Counted from the stretch's first letter, positions 1 to 5,830 are shown. The stretch is 5,956 nt of DNA from an uncultured Oscillospiraceae bacterium (GCA_944385455.1 CALWXI010000009.1:1-5956); one strand, 5' to 3'. Numbers and translations are program-made. Notes: generated from the sequence alone by a model not told the origin.

Positions 1-758
1 TGTCCGACGCCTTCGGCGCCGTGCACCGGGCCCACGCCTCCACCGCCGGCGTGGCGGAGTATCTGCCCGCCGTGTCCGGCTTCCTGATCCAGAAGGAGCT
101 GGAGGTGCTGGGCGGCGCCATCTCCAATCCCAAGCGCCCCCTGGTGGCCATTCTGGGCGGCAGCAAGGTCTCCAGCAAGATCGGCGTCATCAACAACCTC
201 CTGGAGATCGCCGACACCATCATCATCGGCGGCGGCATGGCCTACACCTTTGCCGCGGCCCAGGGCGGCAAGGTGGGCGAGAGCCTGCTGGAGGCCGACT
301 GGATGGACTACTCCAGGGAGATGATCGAAAAGGCCGCCGCCAAGGGCGTGAAGCTGCTGCTGCCGGTGGACACCGTCTGCGCCGACGCCTTCGCCCCCGA
401 TGCCAAGAGCCAGGTGGTGAAGGCCGGCGAGATCCCCGACGGCTGGCAGGGCCTGGACATCGGTCCCGAGACGGTGAAGCTCTACTGCGAGGCCGTGGCC
501 GACGCGGGCACCGTGATCTGGAACGGCCCCATGGGCGTCTTTGAGTTCCCCGCCTTCGCCAAGGGCACCGAGGCCGTGGCCGAGGCTCTGAGCAAGACCA
601 GCGCCATCACCATCATCGGCGGCGGCGACAGCGCGGCCGCCGTGGAGCAGCTGGGCTACGCGGACAAGATGACCCACATCTCCACCGGCGGCGGCGCCTC
701 CCTGGAATTCCTGGAGGGCAAGGAGCTGCCCGGCGTGGCCTGCCTGCTGGACAAGTAA
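1..758 (+). CDS. pgk: Phosphoglycerate kinase, C-terminal part (5' end outside window)
   Basis: Phosphoglycerate kinase transfers the acyl phosphate of 1,3-bisphosphoglycerate to ADP, the first ATP-yielding step of cytosolic glycolysis. The reading frame is open from base 3, where SDAFGAVHRAHAST matches the highly conserved PGK segment at the end of the N-terminal domain. The GTG at 21 is therefore an internal valine, not a start. About 252 residues remain out of roughly 395 in the family, so the N-terminal third is missing only because the window begins there. Visible C-domain signatures are LGGSKVSSKI (nucleotide-binding lysines), DTIIIGGGMAYTF, the WNGPMGVFE loop, and the GGGDSAAAVEQLG and HISTGGGASLEFLEG segments that hold nucleotide and phosphate. 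The sequence ends with the usual short tail after the glycine-rich loop, at TAA. tpiA and gpmI follow on the same strand, but a terminator and a new promoter lie between. Identification is secure. Confidence 0.98.
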   Translation, partial: SDAFGAVHRAHASTAGVAEYLPAVSGFLIQKELEVLGGAISNPKRPLVAILGGSKVSSKIGVINNLLEIADTIIIGGGMAYTFAAAQGGKVGESLLEADWMDYSREMIEKAAAKGVKLLLPVDTVCADAFAPDAKSQVVKAGEIPDGWQGLDIGPETVKLYCEAVADAGTVIWNGPMGVFEFPAFAKGTEAVAEALSKTSAITIIGGGDSAAAVEQLGYADKMTHISTGGGASLEFLEGKELPGVACLLDK

Positions 759-768
759 GCACTCCCCT

Positions 769-906
769 CCGGGCAGCTCCCGGGACCCCCGCGAAAGCCC
801 AGCGCCAGCGGGTTTCGCGGGGAGAGGAGGAGCGGCGCGGGGAGCAGGCGTTCTCCGCCGGGCCGGCGCCCGGAGTGCGCGGTCCGCTCCGGCGGCGGCC
901 CGGACC
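769..906 (+). other. GC-rich hairpin cluster downstream of pgk, non-coding
   Basis: No plausible gene is visible between pgk and the terminator at 927. Four potential stem-loops follow one another. The first is CCGGG/CCCGG at 769-783. The second, at 787-822, pairs CCCCGCGAAA with TTTCGCGGGG and continues with three more C-G pairs past one bulged G, around a 9-base loop. The third is CCGGGC/GCCCGG with a 4-base loop at 858-873. The fourth is GGTCCG/CGGACC at 881-906. None is followed by a T-run, so they do not look like intrinsic terminators. They could protect the 3' end of the pgk message, be processed into a small RNA, or simply reflect high GC. The pairing is read directly; any function is inference. 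Confidence 0.4.
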
Positions 907-926
907 TTCATCTCAATACGCACCTG

Positions 927-979
927 TTCCGGTCAGGAAAACGGGGGGAACCGGGGGTTCCCCCCGTTTTTGACCGGAA
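927..979 (+). terminator. Long hairpin terminator after pgk
   Basis: A nearly perfect stem of 24 bp is visible. TTCCGGTCA (927-935) pairs with TGACCGGAA (971-979). After a two-base bulge (GG, 936-937), a 15-bp inner stem pairs 938-952 with 956-970 around a GGG loop. The inner stem is G/C-rich and its right arm runs into GTTTTTG, so an intrinsic terminator can form at the end of the pgk transcript. The same structure carries A/T runs on both sides and could work in either direction. It lies about 170 bases after the pgk stop and about 45 bases before the tpiA -35 box, so it separates the two transcription units. Confidence 0.75.
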
Positions 980-1015
980 GTACAGTTCCGTCCGCACTCT
1001 CTTTTGAAAAAGGTG

Positions 1016-1047
1016 GCGAAAAGCTTGACAAATCCCCCGCTTTTCGC
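1016..1047. promoter_or_regulatory. Perfect 9-bp inverted repeat embracing the tpiA -35 box (candidate operator)
   Basis: GCGAAAAGC (1016-1024) and GCTTTTCGC (1039-1047) are exact inverted repeats separated by 14 bases. Their centres are 23 bases apart, about two helical turns. The left arm abuts the -35 hexamer TTGACA and the right arm ends one base before the -10 hexamer, so a bound protein would cover the polymerase site. The repeat lies upstream of the predicted transcription start, so it would act as DNA, not as RNA, for this promoter. It does not match the operators I know for CggR, Rex or CcpA. The repeat is seen directly; the operator role is inferred. Confidence 0.5.
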
Positions 1048-1053
1048 TATAAA
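1025..1053 (+). promoter_or_regulatory. Housekeeping sigma-A type promoter of tpiA-gpmI
   Basis: A perfect -35 hexamer TTGACA (1025-1030) is followed by a 17-base spacer and TATAAA (1048-1053), five of six matches to the -10 consensus. Transcription should begin near 1060, giving a leader of about 105 bases before the tpiA start codon. The surrounding DNA is markedly more AT-rich than the rest of the window, with CTTTTGAAAAAG at 1001-1012 just upstream of the promoter. It follows directly after the pgk terminator, so tpiA and gpmI can be expressed independently of pgk. Confidence 0.8.
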
Positions 1054-1071
1054 TTAATAGGTTTGAATCAC

Positions 1072-1125
1072 GCGGCAGGGGGTCGCCCGCCGCTGCACGG
1101 CGCTTTTTCGAGGCGGCGCGCCGCC
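1072..1125 (+). promoter_or_regulatory. Structured tpiA leader with mutually exclusive hairpins (candidate attenuator)
   Basis: Three possible hairpins lie in the predicted leader. The first pairs GCGGC-A-GGG (1072-1080, A bulged) with CCCGCCGC (1086-1093). The second pairs CGCCG (1088-1092) with CGGCG (1098-1102) and is followed at once by CTTTTT (1103-1108), the layout of a short intrinsic terminator. The third is the palindrome GGCGGCGCGCCGCC (1112-1125). The first and second share bases 1088-1092 and cannot form together, as in attenuators. The terminator stem is only 5 bp, although all G-C. CGGCGC (1098-1103) can also pair with GCGCCG (1118-1123). No known riboswitch class is recognised. 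The role is speculative. Confidence 0.35.
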
Positions 1126-1148
1126 GCCCCACGATTTTGAGAGAACAT

Positions 1149-1155
1149 AAAGGAG
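1149..1155 (+). promoter_or_regulatory. Ribosome binding site of tpiA
   Basis: AAAGGAG lies 11 bases before the ATG at 1167. An in-frame TTG at 1137 would add ten residues, but it sits upstream of this Shine-Dalgarno sequence. The site therefore decides for the ATG as start. Confidence 0.85.
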
Positions 1156-1166
1156 ACAAGATCATT

Positions 1167-1940
1167 ATGAACCGCAGATACCGCAAGACCGTTATCGCCG
1201 GCAACTGGAAGATGAACATGACCGCCGCCGAGACCAAGAAGTTCGCCGAGGAGATCAAGAAGATCATGCCCCGCGCCAAGTGGTGCGAGACGCTGATCTG
1301 CGTGCCCGCCTGCAACATCTCCACCGCCGCCAAGGCCTTCAAGGACCTGCGGATCTCCGTGGGCGCCGAGAACGTGTACTTCGAGGAGAAGGGCGCTTAC
1401 ACCGGCGAGGTCTCTGCGGACATGCTCAAGGACCTGGGCGTCAAATATGTGATCGTGGGCCACAGCGAGCGGCGGCAGTACTTCTGCGAAACCGACACCA
1501 CCGTCAACAAGAAGGTCCACGCCGTGCTGAACGCCGGCATGAGCCCCATCATCTGCGTGGGCGAGAGCCTGGAGCAGCGGGAGATGGGCGTCACCGCCGA
1601 GTGGATCGCCCTGCAGGTCAAGAGCGCGCTGTACGGGGTCCCCGCCGACAAGCTGCGCCGCTGCATCATTGCCTATGAGCCCATCTGGGCCATCGGCACC
1701 GGCAAGACCGCCACGGCTGAACAGGCCGGCGAGGTGTGCAGCGGCATCCGCGCCACCATCCGCAGCCTGTACGGCGCCCGGGTGGCCCGTTCCGTCACCA
1801 TCCAGTACGGCGGGTCCATGAACCCCAAGAACGCCGCGGAGCTGCTCTCCCAGCCCGATATCGACGGCGGCCTCATCGGCGGCGCGGCCCTGAAGCCCGA
1901 CCAGTTCGTGGACATCATCAACGCCGCCAATCAGGATTGA
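1167..1940 (+). CDS. tpiA: Triose-phosphate isomerase
   Basis: This cytosolic enzyme interconverts dihydroxyacetone phosphate and glyceraldehyde 3-phosphate. The 257-residue product is a complete TIM barrel of usual length (about 250). The substrate-binding Asn13 and Lys15 lie in AGNWKMN. The electrophilic His99 lies in IVGHSERR and the catalytic base Glu171 in AYEPIWAIGTGKTA, which is also the start of mobile loop 6. Phosphate is held by the YGGS segment (214-217) and by DGGLIGGAAL (233-242). The ATG at 1167 is chosen because AAAGGAG lies just upstream; it places NWKMN near the N terminus as in relatives. A strong promoter at 1025-1053 drives it. gpmI follows after 63 bases with no T-tract terminator between, so the two genes are probably co-transcribed. 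No catalytic residue is missing. Confidence 0.98.
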   Translation: MNRRYRKTVIAGNWKMNMTAAETKKFAEEIKKIMPRAKWCETLICVPACNISTAAKAFKDLRISVGAENVYFEEKGAYTGEVSADMLKDLGVKYVIVGHSERRQYFCETDTTVNKKVHAVLNAGMSPIICVGESLEQREMGVTAEWIALQVKSALYGVPADKLRRCIIAYEPIWAIGTGKTATAEQAGEVCSGIRATIRSLYGARVARSVTIQYGGSMNPKNAAELLSQPDIDGGLIGGAALKPDQFVDIINAANQD

Positions 1941-1951
1941 GGGGGACCCTT

Positions 1952-1984
1952 CCGCTCCCTCCCTTTCCGGGACCGGCGGAGCGG
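1952..1984 (+). other. Hairpin in the tpiA-gpmI gap without T-run
   Basis: CCGCTCC (1952-1958) pairs with GGAGCGG (1978-1984) around a 19-base loop that itself contains CCGG repeats. The stem is followed by TGAATG, not by a T-run, so it is unlikely to terminate transcription. It ends just before the gpmI ribosome binding site AAAAGAGG (1991-1998). It could tune message stability or translation between the two cistrons. Only the pairing is seen; the role is inference. Confidence 0.35.
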
Positions 1985-2003
1985 TGAATGAAAAGAGGTT
2001 TCT

Positions 2004-3521
2004 ATGAACAAAACACCGACGACTCTCATTATCATGGACGGCTTCGGCCTGTGCGCCGGCAGCGCCGGCAACGCCGTGGCCGCCGCCCGAACGCCCCGGC
2101 TGGACCAGTTCTTCCAGGACTTCGCCCATACGGAGCTGTCCGCCTCCGGGCTGGACGTGGGCCTGCCTGACGGGCAGATGGGCAACAGCGAGGTGGGGCA
2201 CACCAACATCGGCGCCGGCCGGGTGGTGTTCCAGGATCTGCCCCGCATCACGAAATCCATTGCCGACGGGGACTTTTTCACCAACCCCGCCTACGTCCAT
2301 GCCATGGACGCGTGTCTGGAAAAGGGCACCTCCCTGCATCTCATGGGCCTTCTGTCCGACGGCGGCGTCCACTCCCACCTGGACCACCTCTTCGCCCTGC
2401 TGCGCATGGCCAAGGAGCGGGGCCTGGAGAAGGTGTATATCCACGCCTTCCTGGACGGGCGGGACGTCTCCCCCACCTCCGGCGCGGACTTTGTGGCCCG
2501 GACGGTGGAAACCTGCCGGGACATCGGCGTGGGCAGGATCGCCACGGTGATGGGCCGGTACTACGCCATGGACCGGGACAAGCGCTGGGACCGGGTGGAG
2601 CAGGCCTATGATGCCATGGTCTACGGCGAGGGGGCCGTGTTCAACCCCGTGCCCGTGGCCGCGGTGAAGGACTCCTACGCCGCCGGGGTCACCGACGAGT
2701 TCGTGGAACCCGTGGTGTGCGACACCGAGGGCACCATCTCCGACAACGACAGCGTGATCTTTTTCAACTTCCGGCCCGACCGGGCCCGGGAGATCACCCG
2801 CGCTCTGGTGGACCCGGAATTTGACGGCTTCACCCGTCAGTTCTTCCCCCTGACCTTCGTGTGCAACACGGAGTACGACGCCACCATGCCCAACGTGGAG
2901 GTGGCCTATCCCCGCACCAGTGTGCGCAACGGTCTGGGCGAATATCTCAGCCGCATGGGCATGACCCAGCTGCGCATTGCCGAGACGGAGAAGTACGCCC
3001 ACGTGACATTCTTCTTCAACGGCGGCAGCGAAACGGTGTTCCCCGGTGAGGACCGGGTACTGGTGGCCTCTCCCAAGGTGGCCACCTACGACCTCCAGCC
3101 GGAGATGAGCGCCGTGGAGGTGACGGACAAGTGCGTCGAGCGCATCGAGTCCGGGGCCTACGACGTCATCATCCTCAACTTCGCCAACTGCGACATGGTG
3201 GGCCACACCGGTGTCTTTGAGGCGGCGGTGAAGGCGGTGGAAACCGTGGACACCTGCGTGGGCCGCGTGGTGGATGCCACCTTGAAGATGGGCGGCATCG
3301 CCATGATCACCGCCGACCACGGCAACGCCGAGCAGATGGTGGAGCCGGACGGCAGCCCCATGACCGCCCACACCACCAACCCCGTGCCCTTCATTCTCTG
3401 CGGCGCCGGGTCCGAGCTGCGCAGGGGCGGCCGCCTGGCGGACATCGCCCCCACGATCCTGGATGTGCTGGGCCTGGCCTGTCCCCAGGAGATGGACGGC
3501 AAGACGCTCATCATCAAGTAA
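2004..3521 (+). CDS. gpmI: 2,3-bisphosphoglycerate-independent phosphoglycerate mutase
   Basis: This enzyme interconverts 3- and 2-phosphoglycerate in lower glycolysis through a phosphoserine intermediate, with two divalent metal ions (usually manganese). The product has 505 residues, close to the usual 510, and belongs to the alkaline-phosphatase superfamily. Metal-binding Asp12 lies in IIMDGFG and the phosphorylated Ser62 in GNSEVGH. The inserted phosphotransferase-side domain carries His123 (GGVHSH), GRDVSP (152-157) and the arginines of MGRYYAMDRDKRWDR (183-197). RPDRAR (257-262) and Lys330 complete the substrate site. The second metal cluster returns with Asp397 and His401 (CDMVGHTG), Asp438 and His439 (TADHGNAE) and His456 (TAHTTNPVP). 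AAAAGAGG five bases before the ATG supports the start. It probably shares the tpiA promoter. A strong terminator follows 14 bases after the stop, so no enolase gene is co-transcribed here. Confidence 0.98.
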   Translation: MNKTPTTLIIMDGFGLCAGSAGNAVAAARTPRLDQFFQDFAHTELSASGLDVGLPDGQMGNSEVGHTNIGAGRVVFQDLPRITKSIADGDFFTNPAYVHAMDACLEKGTSLHLMGLLSDGGVHSHLDHLFALLRMAKERGLEKVYIHAFLDGRDVSPTSGADFVARTVETCRDIGVGRIATVMGRYYAMDRDKRWDRVEQAYDAMVYGEGAVFNPVPVAAVKDSYAAGVTDEFVEPVVCDTEGTISDNDSVIFFNFRPDRAREITRALVDPEFDGFTRQFFPLTFVCNTEYDATMPNVEVAYPRTSVRNGLGEYLSRMGMTQLRIAETEKYAHVTFFFNGGSETVFPGEDRVLVASPKVATYDLQPEMSAVEVTDKCVERIESGAYDVIILNFANCDMVGHTGVFEAAVKAVETVDTCVGRVVDATLKMGGIAMITADHGNAEQMVEPDGSPMTAHTTNPVPFILCGAGSELRRGGRLADIAPTILDVLGLACPQEMDGKTLIIK

Positions 3522-3535
3522 CACGCTTTGCATGC

Positions 3536-3567
3536 AAAGTCCCGGGACCGCGGTCCCGGGACTTTTT
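3536..3567 (+). terminator. Intrinsic terminator of gpmI
   Basis: AAAGTCCCGGGACCG (3536-3550) and CGGTCCCGGGACTTT (3551-3565) form one uninterrupted 30-base palindrome, followed by a run of five T (3563-3567). In RNA the stem would close with a small loop taken from the centre. It begins 14 bases after the gpmI stop. A second palindrome, CTTTGCATGCAAAG (3526-3539), overlaps its left foot by four bases. Confidence 0.92.
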
Positions 3568-3576
3568 CTCTCTCCT

Positions 3577-3606
3577 GTATAAAATCTGGCAAAAGCGCCC
3601 ATACTC
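3577..3606 (+). promoter_or_regulatory. Possible forespore (sigma-F/G type) promoter of the M23 gene
   Basis: GTATA (3577-3581) fits the -35 element known for Bacillus sigma-F and sigma-G. After 15 bases, GCCCATACTC (3597-3606) agrees with several positions of the sigma-F -10 element (roughly GGnnAnAHTR) but not all. A start near 3612 would leave about 25 bases before the ATG, which fits the ribosome binding site at 3624-3633. TATAAA at 3578-3583 could instead be a housekeeping -10 box, but it lacks a good -35 box. This is weak sequence evidence, strengthened only by the kind of gene that follows. Confidence 0.3.
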
Positions 3607-3637
3607 TCCCCATCCAAGAAACAAGGGAGGGAGCTGT

Positions 3638-4345
3638 ATGAACAGCAAACTGACGTCCCTGCTCCAGGGCCGGGGCCTCTACGCCCTGGCGGCAGCGTGC
3701 GTCCTGGCGGCGGCCCTGGGCGGATATTTCCTCATGACGGACCGGGCGGAGCCGCCGGCGGAGACGGCGGAGACCGTGGAGATGCCGGAGCTTCCGGTGA
3801 CCGCGGCGCCGGTGGAAGAGGCGCCGGTGGAGACGGTGACCCCGGCGGTGATCCCGGAGGAGACGGTCCCGGAGGAGCCGGTGACGGTGGAGACCGTCCC
3901 GACGATGGACACCGCCCCGGTGGAGGCGGAGCCGCCCCGGGTGGTGATGTCCCCGCTGGAGGGGGAGGTGGTGTCCGCCTTCTCCGTGGACCAGCTGGTG
4001 TATAACGCCGCCCTGGCGGACTGGCGCACCCACGACGGCGTGGACATCGCGGCGGAGGAGGGCGCGGACGTCCTGGCTGCCTGCGCGGGCACCGTGGTCC
4101 ACGTCTCCGAGGACGTGCTGATGGGCACCACCGTGGTGGTGGACCACGGCGACGGCTACCAGACCACCTACGCCAATCTCCAGTCCGGACCGCCGGTGGC
4201 GGAGGGAGAGAGCGTCTCCGCCGGACAGATCATCGGCGCGGTGGGCAGCGGCGCGGCGGCGGAGTCCGACCGCGGCCCCCACCTGCACTTCGGCGTCACC
4301 CTGGACGGCGACGCCGTGGACCCCCAGACCTTCCTGGAGGGCTGA
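3638..4345 (+). CDS. Membrane-anchored M23/LytM-domain protein, SpoIIQ-like
   Basis: The 235-residue protein has a short basic cytoplasmic start, one hydrophobic segment (about 14-33), and a Pro/Glu/Val/Thr-rich linker (about 36-101). A LytM (M23) fold follows outside the membrane (about 102-235). In the fold, THDGVD gives His132 and Asp136, and PHLHFG gives His215 and His217. These are the zinc-ligand and catalytic positions of M23 endopeptidases, which cut peptidoglycan cross-bridges. The conserved YxHL histidine is replaced by Asn180 (TTYANLQ), so activity is uncertain. The stretch DQLVYNAALADWRTHDGVDIAAEEG and the single anchor resemble SpoIIQ, the forespore protein that pairs with SpoIIIAH during engulfment; this assignment is an inference. 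AGGGAGGGAG (3624-3633) just before the ATG fixes the start. The gene stands alone between two strong terminators. It could otherwise be a generic cell-wall M23 protein. Confidence 0.85.
   Translation: MNSKLTSLLQGRGLYALAAACVLAAALGGYFLMTDRAEPPAETAETVEMPELPVTAAPVEEAPVETVTPAVIPEETVPEEPVTVETVPTMDTAPVEAEPPRVVMSPLEGEVVSAFSVDQLVYNAALADWRTHDGVDIAAEEGADVLAACAGTVVHVSEDVLMGTTVVVDHGDGYQTTYANLQSGPPVAEGESVSAGQIIGAVGSGAAAESDRGPHLHFGVTLDGDAVDPQTFLEG
3806..3835 (+). repeat. Two 15-base tandem units in the M23 linker
   Basis: Positions 3806-3820 and 3821-3835 both begin GCGCCGGTGGA and encode APVEE and APVET. Similar but more diverged E-T-V-P units continue to about 3900. The repeat forms part of a flexible, acidic, proline-rich spacer between the membrane anchor and the LytM fold. 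Such spacers commonly vary in length between strains. Confidence 0.6.
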
Positions 4346-4351
4346 GCATGC

Positions 4352-4398
4352 AAACGAGCCCGCCGCAGAATGGAAGCATTCTGCGGCGGGCTCGTTTT
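4352..4398. terminator. Bidirectional terminator between the M23 gene and the MATE gene
   Basis: AAACGAGCCCGCCGCAGAA (4352-4370) pairs perfectly over 19 bp with its complement at 4379-4397 around an 8-base loop (TGGAAGCA). The right arm ends in TTTT on the plus strand, and the left arm gives a short T-run on the minus strand. It starts six bases after the M23 stop and ends 16 bases before the stop of the convergent transporter gene, so it can serve both. Confidence 0.93.
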
Positions 4399-4414
4399 CT
4401 GGATGGGCGAATCC

Positions 4415-5800
4415 TCAGGCGGCGGTTGTCTGCCGGGCCAGGATGGCGGAGACCCGGCGCACGGTGCGCCGCAGGAAGATGATGCTCAGCATCAAGGAAA
4501 CCACCTCGGCTGCGGGGAAGGCGAACCACACCAGCTCCAGCCTGCCGCTCTGAGCCAGCAGCCACGCCACCGGCAGCAGCACCACCAGCTGGCGGCACAC
4601 GGAGACGATCAGGCTGTACACCGGATTTCCGATGGCCTGGCACACGGAACCGGCGATGATGTCGAAGCCCGCCAGCAGGAAGTGGATGCTGATGATCCGC
4701 AGCGCCACCTCGCCGATGGAGAGCATGTCCCCGGAGGCGTTGAAGAACAGCAGCAGCTGCTGCGGGAAGAGCTGAAAGAGCAGCAGTCCCACCGCCATGA
4801 TGCCCACGGCGGTGCAGATGGTCAGCCGCACGGTCTTCCACACCCGCTCGGGCCGGGCGGCGCCGAAGTTGTAGGAGATGATGGGCACCATGCCGTTGTT
4901 CAGACCGAACACCGGCATGAAGATGAAGCTCTGGAGCTTGAAGTAGGCGCCGAACACCGCGGTGGCGGTGTCAGTGAAGGCGATGAGGATCTTGTTGAGG
5001 CCGAAGACCATCACGGAGGAGATGGACTGCATCACGATGGAGGGGATGCCCACCCGGTAGATCTCCCAGGCCACGGTCTTGTTCCAGCGGATCTCCCGGG
5101 GACGGATGTGGATGTCCGGGTTGCAGCGCAGGTTGATGACGACGGCCAGGATGGCGGCGATGATCTGGCCCATCACCGTGGCCCAGGCGGCACCGGCCAC
5201 CTCCAGCCGGGGCGCTCCGAAGTAGCCGAAAATCAAAATGGGGTCCATGATGATGTTGATGACGGCGCCCACCAGCTGGGTGCACATGGCCAGGGTGGTA
5301 CGGCCGGTGGACTGGAGCAGCCGCTCAAAGCAGAACTGGCTGAAAATGCCGATGGAGAGGCCCAGGCAGATGGTGGCGTACTGCGTGCCGTACTCCACAA
5401 TGACGGCATTGTCCGTCTGAGCCAGGAAGAAGGTCCGGGAAAGCAGCAGTCCCGCCGCGGCAAACACCACAAAGCTGCAAAGGGCCAGGAAGATGCCGGT
5501 ATTGGCGGCCCGGTCCGCCATGTCCTGCCGCTTTTCCCCCAGAGACCGGGACAGCAGGGCGTTCATGCCCACGGCGGTGCCGCCGCCCACGGCGATCATC
5601 AGGTTCTGCAGGGGGAAGGCCAGGGACACCGCGTTCAGGGCATCCTGGCTCAGCTGGGCCACGAACACGCTGTCCACCACATTGTAAAACGCCTGGACCA
5701 GCATGGAGATCATCATGGGGATGGCCATGCCCGCCAGCAGACGTCCCACGGGCATGGTGCCCATCTTGTTCTCGGCAGGCGCGGTGTTGTTTTTTGTCAT
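4415..5800 (-). CDS. MATE family efflux transporter
   Basis: The 461-residue product is a multidrug and toxic compound extrusion transporter, a cytoplasmic-membrane antiporter that exports organic cations, drugs or metabolites in exchange for sodium or protons. Twelve hydrophobic segments are expected in two six-helix halves. The N-half carries the family signature PMMISMLVQAFYNVVDSVFV (28-47), followed by NAVSLAFPLQ and GGGTAVGMNALLSRSLGEK (72-90). The C-half repeats the pattern with GIPSIVMQSISSVMVFGLN (251-269) and FGLNNGMVPIISYNFGA (298-314). The overall look is that of the MepA-like branch. The ATG at 5821 would add seven residues but lacks a good ribosome binding site. AGAAAGGA lies 10 bases before the ATG at 5800, which is preferred. 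No convincing promoter is seen in the short gap, so it may be read from prfB or from a promoter inside it. The substrate cannot be told from sequence. Confidence 0.93.
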   Translation of the reverse strand: MTKNNTAPAENKMGTMPVGRLLAGMAIPMMISMLVQAFYNVVDSVFVAQLSQDALNAVSLAFPLQNLMIAVGGGTAVGMNALLSRSLGEKRQDMADRAANTGIFLALCSFVVFAAAGLLLSRTFFLAQTDNAVIVEYGTQYATICLGLSIGIFSQFCFERLLQSTGRTTLAMCTQLVGAVINIIMDPILIFGYFGAPRLEVAGAAWATVMGQIIAAILAVVINLRCNPDIHIRPREIRWNKTVAWEIYRVGIPSIVMQSISSVMVFGLNKILIAFTDTATAVFGAYFKLQSFIFMPVFGLNNGMVPIISYNFGAARPERVWKTVRLTICTAVGIMAVGLLLFQLFPQQLLLFFNASGDMLSIGEVALRIISIHFLLAGFDIIAGSVCQAIGNPVYSLIVSVCRQLVVLLPVAWLLAQSGRLELVWFAFPAAEVVSLMLSIIFLRRTVRRVSAILARQTTAA

Positions 5801-5810
5801 CAAATCAGCA

Positions 5811-5818
5811 TCCTTTCT
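5811..5818 (-). promoter_or_regulatory. Ribosome binding site of the MATE gene
   Basis: On the minus strand AGAAAGGA precedes the ATG at 5800 by 10 bases. It overlaps codons 2-4 of the longer reading frame beginning at 5821, so it argues for the shorter protein. Confidence 0.7.
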
Positions 5819-5830
5819 CATTTGTCCGTC

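Noticed and set aside
1137..1166. A ten-residue N-terminal extension of TpiA from TTG at 1137
   Set aside because: The AAAGGAG ribosome binding site lies inside it, and relatives begin only a few residues before the NWKMN motif.
908..1342. A 144-codon minus-strand frame across the tpiA promoter and leader
   Set aside because: It overlaps the terminator hairpin, the strong plus-strand promoter and the tpiA start, and shows no recognisable motif or upstream ribosome binding site.
1068..3617. An 849-codon open frame on the minus strand, antisense to tpiA and gpmI
   Set aside because: It lies exactly opposite two unmistakable enzymes. Its product is an unnatural Gly/His/Val/Ala-rich sequence with no domain. 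In GC-rich genes the antisense frame often lacks stop codons because of codon choice on the real strand.
3689..3700. Possible lipobox (AAAC, Cys21) in the M23 protein, which would make it a lipoprotein
   Set aside because: The -3 position is alanine and the hydrophobic stretch continues well past the cysteine, which fits an uncleaved membrane anchor better.
3697..4005. A collagen-like, glycine-rich plus-strand frame inside the M23 gene
   Set aside because: It is the shifted reading of the GGNGGN-rich linker codons of the M23 gene. No independent start signal is visible.
3158..4288. A 376-codon minus-strand frame across the end of gpmI and the M23 gene
   Set aside because: It runs through a strong terminator and two real genes on the other strand, is Arg/His-rich, and has no family resemblance. 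It is a shadow of GC-biased codons.
5819..5821. Alternative ATG of the MATE gene at 5821
   Set aside because: The bases upstream (GACGGACAA on the minus strand) make a poor ribosome binding site, while AGAAAGGA is correctly placed for the ATG at 5800.
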